From Enoplolaimus lenunculus (taxonomy: Eukaryota > Nematoda > Enoplea > Enoplida > Thoracostomopsidae), in NCBI GenBank assembly GCA_030248215.1, contig JASANG010003067.1:1-64000 (forward strand): a stretch of 64,000 nucleotides of DNA, in the 5' to 3' direction. The notes beneath the pieces were generated by a model, which saw only the letters and a list, made by a program, of their open reading frames with translations, searched no databases and had not been told where the DNA came from. Every line of letters begins with the position of its first letter. Position 1 is the stretch's first letter. Of this stretch, positions 57,398 through 64,000 are shown one piece after another. The position numbers and the translations under genes are program-made.

Positions 57398-60300
57398 TTA
57401 TAGCGAATCTAATCTTAGTGTCAATTGTTCAATATGAGCAGAAATTCTGTTTTTCTTTCGTTTTGCTTTATCTTGTCGGCGACATTTTTTTACCACCAAA
57501 TGAGTTTTACATCCAGCAGATAGCATTTGTTGGCAATTTTTAAATTGCACGAGTTCAAGCCCGAATGGCTTACAATTTACATCGGCGCTTTGTCTGTTGT
57601 TTCCAGCAGTGTGCACGAAACATCTGCCATTTAGAATGTTTCGAAAATTGGCTGAATTTTCAGAAACTTGCAAGTCTAAAGTTGAATTTTCATTTAAGCT
57701 TCCTGGCGCAGTGTGTTGACCTGACAGGCTTGGATTGTTTGGTAAGCAACATAATTCATTGCACTGATCTGTTACTATTATCGTAGCTTGATCCAGGGTT
57801 TCTACGGGCAAATAGGGACAGTTACAGGGTAGACCCTTATTTTGGTAAAAAATTTCGCTGAAATTATTACTAAGAACAGTTTCAAGCGAGTCATCACGAA
57901 GTTCCCAAATTTCTGTATTTGTAGTGCTTATTGCGGATGTGGTAGCTACAGGATCTTGGTTCTTTGAATATGAAACAAAAGAGACAGAAGTGTTTGAAGC
58001 GGAAGCCGAAAGTTGAGAGGTTTTAGAATCAAGTAAGTTCGTCGCGGTCTTTTGCATTGTAGTTGCAGAAGAATAACCCGCGTTATCAACGCAAACGTTT
58101 GCATGCTTTATATCGGGACACGGTTCGTTTGTCGTTGTTTGGTCATTGATAGTTGCTGGTGCATTTGTAGTTGTAGCAGTTGTGGACGTTTCCATAAGCT
58201 GACTTGAGTTTTCGTTCTCAGCAAATGAATATCCATTACTAAAAATTAAAAAGATTCGCTGTTCACGGCATATTCCGAAAATCAGATGCCCAAAAATAAA
58301 GTTTGTAACCTGTAAGCAGTGATATATGTGCCGTCAGATCCAACCAGTACATACATGTTAAAAATACACTGACGTGCTTTGTTTGCAAATTGAAGAAATA
58401 TGGTCTCCGCCGAATTAATTGCATATTAATCTAAAATTTAAGCCAGTCCTATTTGATGGGTGGCGCTATACTTTTAACGATTATTGCCGTACGGCGAAAC
58501 CCGGTACTGTGTTGTATTGAACTTGAATTGTCGCACCTTGTTGTCCGCCGCCCTCAGTGGCTGTCCGTTACCGTATGCTGCATCGTGCGTGAATTGCCGT
58601 TACGGCGCCTTATAGTATATAATTTGCTCTGAAAGAAACGCTTCCGAACGTTGCATGATGACATTAAAATTATCATAAAGTATAGCGCAATACCAGGAAG
58701 TAATTGATAAGTTACCCATTTCGGTGCGTTTGACCACTGCTTCTTTGCTTTGATTCGCCAATAGCGTTTTCGTTTGGAGGGGTTTCCTAAAACACGAAAA
58801 ATACGCGGAATATTTGCCGTTTAGTATCAATGCGAGTCATGCATGTATTTTTATAGCTGGATATTCAGCAGTAGCATAGTGGGTGCAGACTAACTATGGG
58901 GAACTAAATTGCGGCGTCCCCCTCCACATTTAACATCTATTTAGGTGTTGAAACCCGTCGTATATATCTATATATGTAAAAAAATTAACTCCGTATGTAA
59001 AAAACCCAGGAATTAAAACCGAAACATAGTTGACACCGTGAATGCTACTTCGCGCGTGTGCAAGTGATTTTTAGTGTCCCAGCGTCGTTGCGCCCCTAGC
59101 GCACTACACTAGGTACTTGGAAGGGCATGACACCCTGTTTGCTCCGCATTATCACTACGCCACTAACGTCCAACAATTCATACAGGGATTTTTGTTTAAA
59201 CATTTGCATAGCGTAGCTGAAGTGGTAAAATTTCCAATGCCAACATCTAGAATTCCGTCACAAATTTCAAAATGTTAAGAACTGACCTATTCAAAAGAGG
59301 TATATAGGTTAAAATCGCAAGAAAAACCACCGATCCACAGGGCAGACATGACTCAAGGTCTAAAGATATTTCTCGAAGTTCACGATCTTCATTTTTTGAA
59401 TTCTGTTTTATGCTATTATCCGTAGGTTTGCAATACATTTGGTCCCTCACAACTGGCATGGGATCATCAATCACTAATTCTGGTATTCTTTGGCCTGATA
59501 TCCAAGGCCCTGATTCGAAATCGTTGGCCCGAAACGAACTAGTTTTACGATTAGCAACGCATCCGGTTCCAAACGAATAATTCCAGTCAACCATAACTTT
59601 GCCGCAAAGCACAATTCCAACAGTAATTGTAGTTGGACCAGCAAGCCATACTTTTGATACCAAGGAATCCAAACGAAATATCGCAAAGATGCTGAAAAAA
59701 TAATGGTAGAACAGACAGCTTCCTGGCGAAAATATTGATTCTGCAGAAATGTGACTGCATTTACGCGCTCGAATGCGCAATCAAAAACATAGATGTGTGT
59801 TAGTCAGCCTCACAGGTTTGTGGTCTTTTGGGCTATATCGGAGAGGAGCCTGGGAAGGTTGCTGCTAATGTGTGGCCCTGCTGACCTGTGAGTATTGATC
59901 TGAAATTTGCGGAACTGAATTCTCATACTACAGAGAGCTTGTTACAGCGGTGCACATGTGCTGGTAAGGGTAAAATGCCTAATAATACCGAGGCTGCATA
60001 TTTCTGAGATATTTCAGATGCTAAGCAGGGTCATGCCGAAGACAGGCCTCACTTGTGCAGGGCAAATTTTCCCGATGTACATTTGTTGTGGGTGGGTTTC
60101 ACATATTTTCTCTCTGGATGTTTTTAAATAGGGAATTGAAAAATGTCAGCATATATGTGTCTTACGTGTATGTGTAAATGTGTATGTATGCTGTTTAAAA
60201 TATGTTTTTAGTTATTGTTTGTGTGCTCAATTCTAGGGTAATATTTGTAACCGGTGCAGGGATCCACTGGCCGGTTATGCAAATTATTAGAAAACATATG

Positions 60301-61390
60301 AGTGCAGAGAACTGTGTTATTGGCAGCAATCGGGTGTTCATTTTTGAGTAGAGGTGGTTTTCAATTTTTATAGGTTTGTAGAAATTATATTTGAGCGGCT
60401 GAGGTCCCGCCTTCGCTTCTCGGAGTGGCAGTAAAAGAACGTTAAGTCGTAGCACGCCAAATCGGCCGGTTGTATCCACCTATGGAACTGAACCCGCGGC
60501 TCTGCCGCCTAATACTAATAAAGGCGGTTGAGATGCGGTTAGTTCCTTCGCGAATGTGTTTGCAGTAGGTATGAGCACCTGGAATCTAGGGACGTTCACC
60601 GGGGGACCTGATGGCTTATCGCAACACTCACATAACGTGGACTCGCTGACGGGATTCACGTTGGCTAGTTTCCTGATGGTGGGTGAGGCTGTCTGCCCCT
60701 GTTGAAGTTTGGGATTCCGTTTGCTTGCCCCTGTCGGATATACATTAGAGATTTTGGAAATTCGCGATCACCTTCAAAAATGTCGACTCAGGATGTATCC
60801 ACTCCGAAATGGGGTACCTCTCGTGCTTGTTAAAGACTAATATCTAGTGACAGTAAGGTGCTGAGAGTTGATAGCAAATTCTATTTCCACGTTTAAATTT
60901 ACTGATTCGTTCACGCATTCGTTACCTATCTCCACTGTAAGGAAGTAATCAGAGGCGTAGTAGCTTTATACAGAAAAACAGGGTGCACAAATATACTCGT
61001 GGACGGTGAAACGAACAAGAAGTCAAATAAACGTGAGTAATATTGAAATGCTGTCCTATGTATACTTGACTGCCGTCCCATAATCGCACCGTCCCCTTCC
61101 CAGCGGTTGAGCCGCGTTATTTACCTGAATATTACGCCAATTACTATCAAGAACAGTGCAACAAAAGCGTATGCGTATAAATGAACCCTGTGTCTATCAA
61201 TAGCAACTTCACTGGTTGTATCCGTTGAGTTCCAGCCTTTCGTGGTTGTAATAGTACCGTAGTTTGTTATGAACAAATTTTCTCCTGACATTAATGCCCC
61301 ATTTGAAAAATCAGGTATGTTGAACGCTCGGGAATATGCCGCTTTTCGATTTGGCCGAAACAATTTTGCTGTGAATTTGTTAAATTTCAT
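57398..61390 (-). CDS. Two-transmembrane protein with long cytosolic tail, four exons
   Basis: Minus-strand exons are 61390-61125, 59691-59331, 58786-58716 and 58238-57398 (stop). Phases (2, 0, 2) agree and give 512 residues. Hydrophobic spans are at about 69-93 (VHLYAYAFVALFLIVIGVIF) and 104-125 (VWLAGPTTITVGIVLCGKVM). With this short loop they resemble the arrangement of TMEM200/TMEM174-like proteins, but no certain homologue is recognised. The tail (about 126-512) is Ser/Thr/Asn-rich with a TTATTT start after exon 3. It has two Cys clusters (CNC at 371-373, CNELCC at 392-397) and a strongly basic stretch KKCRRQDKAKRKKNR near the end. The exon 2 donor (GTGGTT) is the weakest junction, and exon 3 is only 71 bp. 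Earlier 5' exons cannot be excluded. Confidence 0.7.
59800..60850. other. GC-richer insert in intron 1 of the two-span gene
   Basis: About 1 kb of intron sequence is distinctly less AT-rich than its surroundings and contains GATGCTAAGCAGGGTCATGCC at 60015-60040. That resembles the internal promoter of 5S rRNA, but no intact 5S gene follows. A minus frame (60195-60479) with one hydrophobic stretch lies inside. Probably a mobile-element remnant of unknown type. Confidence 0.35.
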
Positions 61391-61578
61391 GCTATTTTAA
61401 TCTCTGCAAACATTATAGTAGAAATTGTTTAGATGGCGTTTATTAGAGCCCAAGTCTTAGTTTTTGTGATTTAAGTCAAAAATCAACCGAAGTCAGCGGT
61501 TGACTTCTTAAAGCTGTATATATCTCTGCATCTACAACCCAGTCAATATTGATAAAATTTAGCACCAATCCTTTCTCA

Positions 61579-61999
61579 CATGAATATTTTCTATTTGTAC
61601 TATGTATACGTGTTGCAATTGTTAAACATTGTGCGATATATATTATTTAACGTATCTGCGCTGCGCTGAGTTGCCTATAGGTAACTAATGTGAGAAGGGG
61701 TTATAGATAGTAAACTGAAAATTTTTCGCTTAACCCTTTCTCACATGAATATTTTCTATTTCCCCTGACACCTACTTTTATGCTAGGATTCGAACGCCAG
61801 TTACTGGAGTGGGAGGCGTTTACCATCACCACTCAGCTATAGGAGCTTGACGCTCGAGCCCGAGGGGGCTCTCACGTCTTGTGGTGATTTTGTACTACGT
61901 ATACGTGTTGCAATTGTTAAACACGGTGCGATATATATTATTTAACGTATATGCACTGCGCTGAGTTGCCTACAGGCAACTCAATGTGAGAAGGGGTTA
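61579..61999 (-). repeat. tRNA-derived SINE, one complete and one headless copy
   Basis: The complete copy is 61735-61999, nearly identical to 4517-4780. It is preceded at 61579-61734 by a copy with the same ends (CTTTCTCACATGAATATTTTC and GTGAGAAGGGGTTATAG) but without the tRNA-like head. The two lie in tandem. Confidence 0.8.
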
Positions 62000-62699
62000 T
62001 AGTATCTTAGCGTTAAAAGTATTATGGGAATATTTTGTTCAAGGTTAAAGTCTAAATCTTTTTCTTGGCAAGATGTTTCGAAAAGGTTTGTTCCTAGCTT
62101 AGGTGGTAACAATTTTACACAATTTTTTTCGTTCAAATATTGGGCCCATGTAAAGATCAGGGGTGGAACCTTTTCTGCGGACTGCAATAGTATAAGGTTA
62201 AGCTTTAGATCATTCTTTGCGTAGGCTCAAAGTTAACCTCATCCTAACGCCTAGACTTATTGAACACCACGTTATACTGCACGCGCTACTGCAAAAAATG
62301 TCTGGGTCTGAGTAAGGTCCGACGTCGTTTTAACTCACTCTATTATTGTCTTGATGCAGTTGAAAACCATAACAGAACACCAGACCTGTACAACTAAGCC
62401 AATTTGTATGTTCCTCAAGTTTTAAATTATTCACACTTAAATAAAAAATCGACCTTAAAAAACTGTCACACGCGTAAACAACTGAAGTTTTAGCAACAAA
62501 TGTGTTGCACAACATTTTGAGAATATCGCGCAACACAGCTTTTAATATAATATATTAACAATGGGACAAAAGTCGCAAATCATAATTCAATTTAAACATT
62601 TTTCAAAATAAAATCCGTTTTGCTTTCATAGTTTTTGTTAAATATATTCTATTTTAGTCTATTGAACTTTTGTGACTTAAACCTTTTAAAAATAATCAG
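62000..62699. other. Intergenic, nothing recognised
   Basis: A GGTTAAGCTTTAG/TAGGCTC stretch at 62190-62260 belongs to the CTTAGGC hexamer style. Short frames on both strands have no family features. Confidence 0.35.
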
Positions 62700-62990
62700 G
62701 TTCTATTATAAATGCTCATATTGATACTGATGCATCGGCAGAGAACGTGAACGAATCCATGGACGCCCTAGTTATGTGCGTGGTCCAGACACCCTAAAAT
62801 TTAGGAAGTTAAAAGGAATTTCTAAAAAGGTAAAATAGGATTTGCATCCCGCATCAATAGAACGAATGGATATCATTTTTAACGGAAAAAATGATGTTCG
62901 AGCCCCTGTAATTGAAACCGTTCCAGCTTCCAGCACCCTTGTCAACATATGCATTCCATTCAGAGTATGGCAGCAGGAAGGTTGCCTGTA
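62700..62990 (+). pseudogene. Interrupted coding remnant, family unknown
   Basis: Two adjacent stretches read protein-like on the plus strand: RERERIHGRPSYVRGPDTLK and, further on, DLHPASIERMDIIFNGKND continuing to FRVWQQEGCL. Together they cover about 230 bp with roughly one break. No family was recognised, so this could be a decayed host exon or an element remnant. Confidence 0.35.
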
Positions 62991-63852
62991 AGCCTAAATT
63001 CTAATCCTAAGTCTAACCTTGCAACCTTTAAGTTATATTGTATTTTGGTTCACCTGAGTAAATGGGTGGCCCCCTATAATAAAAATAGGCATGTCGTTCT
63101 GTGAATGAAGTTTTCAAACTTTCAACTGGTGAAAAGCTTAAAATTTAATTTTTTGTACCTAGACACTACAGTGCCAAAAATTGAGACATAATAAGGGTCC
63201 AAGGTTCTTTTGGTGTCTAATTCAGTAGAGCTCTATAACCCTAGGGTCCCGTATTTCCACGGAATTCACAATCTTAAGTGTCTATAAATTTACTATATGT
63301 TTTAAATTTTACAAAACAATTTGTTTCCGTCTGAATTGAGAGAGAAATTTACTCATTAAATTGCAAAACAGTATGTAAATAGAAAACGCCATGTACAATT
63401 TAGCATAGCAAAAGTGTAATTACAATACACAAAAACAGACACCGTACTCTAATCGCAAAGCAAACCCTAAATCGCAATTTATGGGTTTTGTTACATTTAA
63501 AAATGAGCACGAATTTGTTTTGAGACAGTTATTTTTGCTCTAAGTAAAGTACGGAAAACATTACGACGGAATTTTCTTATTAAAAAGATCTATCAAGTAA
63601 GTTTCTAGCTTACCAAATAGCAGATATAGAGTTTTAGATTACAAAATTGAACAAAAACATCTGTTCTTTTCGTGCTAAAAGACATCCAAACAGTAGGTCC
63701 TATATAGTAATATCACCGCGCTGAGCAATACTACAAAGCGTACGTGATAAAGATCGTTGAAAGTATCCCGCAGTGATTCCAGCTGACATTTCCTATTGGT
63801 TACTTCGACACTGAACATATGAAAATAAAAGTATTTTACCCATAAATTTTAC
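62991..63852. other. Intergenic or intronic, nothing recognised
   Basis: AT-rich. If the right-edge exon is internal, this is partly its downstream intron. A possible short coding stretch near 63710-63785 on the minus strand does not join in phase. Confidence 0.3.
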
Positions 63853-64000
63853 AGGTATTTTGATGATAACTTTGTCCAAAGGTCTTTGTGTCCAAATATT
63901 TCACCAAAATGTCCTTGTCGTCGAAAACTTGGTTCTATCACCACTTGTCGTATCTCTTTATAAAGCTGCGGGCACTGAATAGTTTTAAGCGTTCTCGGCG
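63853..64000 (-). CDS. Partial exon at window edge, unidentified
   Basis: From the right edge the minus strand reads PRTLKTIQCPQLYKEIRQVV, then IEPSFRRQGHFGEIFGHKDL and WTKLSSKYL. It then meets either a GTAAAA donor at 63852-63851 or, if unspliced, an immediate stop. Only this one frame is open. Basic, soluble composition. The family is not recognised, and the rest of the gene lies outside the window. Confidence 0.45.

Noticed and set aside
59990-60045. 5S rRNA gene
   Set aside because: Only GCTAAGCAGGGTC resembles the internal promoter; the downstream GGATGGGAGACC box and overall length are missing.
1-64000. CRISPR arrays, bacterial operons or integrated prophage
   Set aside because: No short regularly spaced repeats with unique spacers; all solid genes are spliced animal genes.

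Overview
The window is AT-rich animal nuclear DNA. The genes have spliced exons with GT/AG introns of about 180 to 1,400 bp, mitochondrial and ER proteins are nuclear-encoded, and transposons are dense. The best-read proteins are clear metazoan orthologues. Compact introns, a long Ser/Asn-rich tail on one gene and many hAT-, Tc1/mariner- and piggyBac-like miniature elements fit an invertebrate, perhaps an ascidian tunicate. The species assignment is a weak inference.

Six multi-exon genes could be assembled with splice phases that agree at every junction. SLC66A2 (PQLC1) lies on the minus strand at 6.8-9.4 kb and COX11 on the plus strand at 16.6-17.7 kb. SPCS3 is on the minus strand at 22.3-24.6 kb and RNF11, with an unusual long tail, on the plus strand at 25.6-27.4 kb. 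DNAJB6 is on the minus strand at 40.9-44.4 kb. A two-transmembrane protein with a long cytosolic tail, not assigned to a family, is on the minus strand at 57.4-61.4 kb. Weaker coding signals lie at 30.3-34.3 kb (plus, three exons of unknown protein), 35.0-35.4 kb (minus), 46.6-46.8 kb (minus), 62.7-63.0 kb (interrupted remnant) and at the right edge (minus, partial). The named genes are unrelated housekeeping functions: endosomal/Golgi membrane transport, cytochrome oxidase assembly, signal peptide cleavage, ubiquitin ligation and Hsp70 co-chaperoning. No operon-like logic is visible.

Most of the rest is repeats: a 0.5-kb direct repeat at the left edge, tRNA-derived SINEs of at least three families (3.8-4.8, 11.8-13.7, 47.5-49.0, 61.6-62.0 kb), and a Jockey-like LINE fragment with a hAT-type miniature element nested in it (10.4-11.8 kb). 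There are also dispersed copies of four or more inverted-repeat (MITE) families, several inside introns of the genes above, an 877-bp foldback element (49.6-50.5 kb), and GC-richer minisatellites (32.5-33.0, 50.8-52.4, 53.7-53.9, 54.45-54.7 kb).

The most unusual items are: two interleaved, mutually crossing inverted repeats that end at the last RNF11 splice acceptor; the 265-residue RNF11 tail; a SINE framework whose internal tRNA-like module differs between copies; the uncharacterised two-membrane-span gene; and minisatellites that stay open in several frames because the unit length is not a multiple of three.
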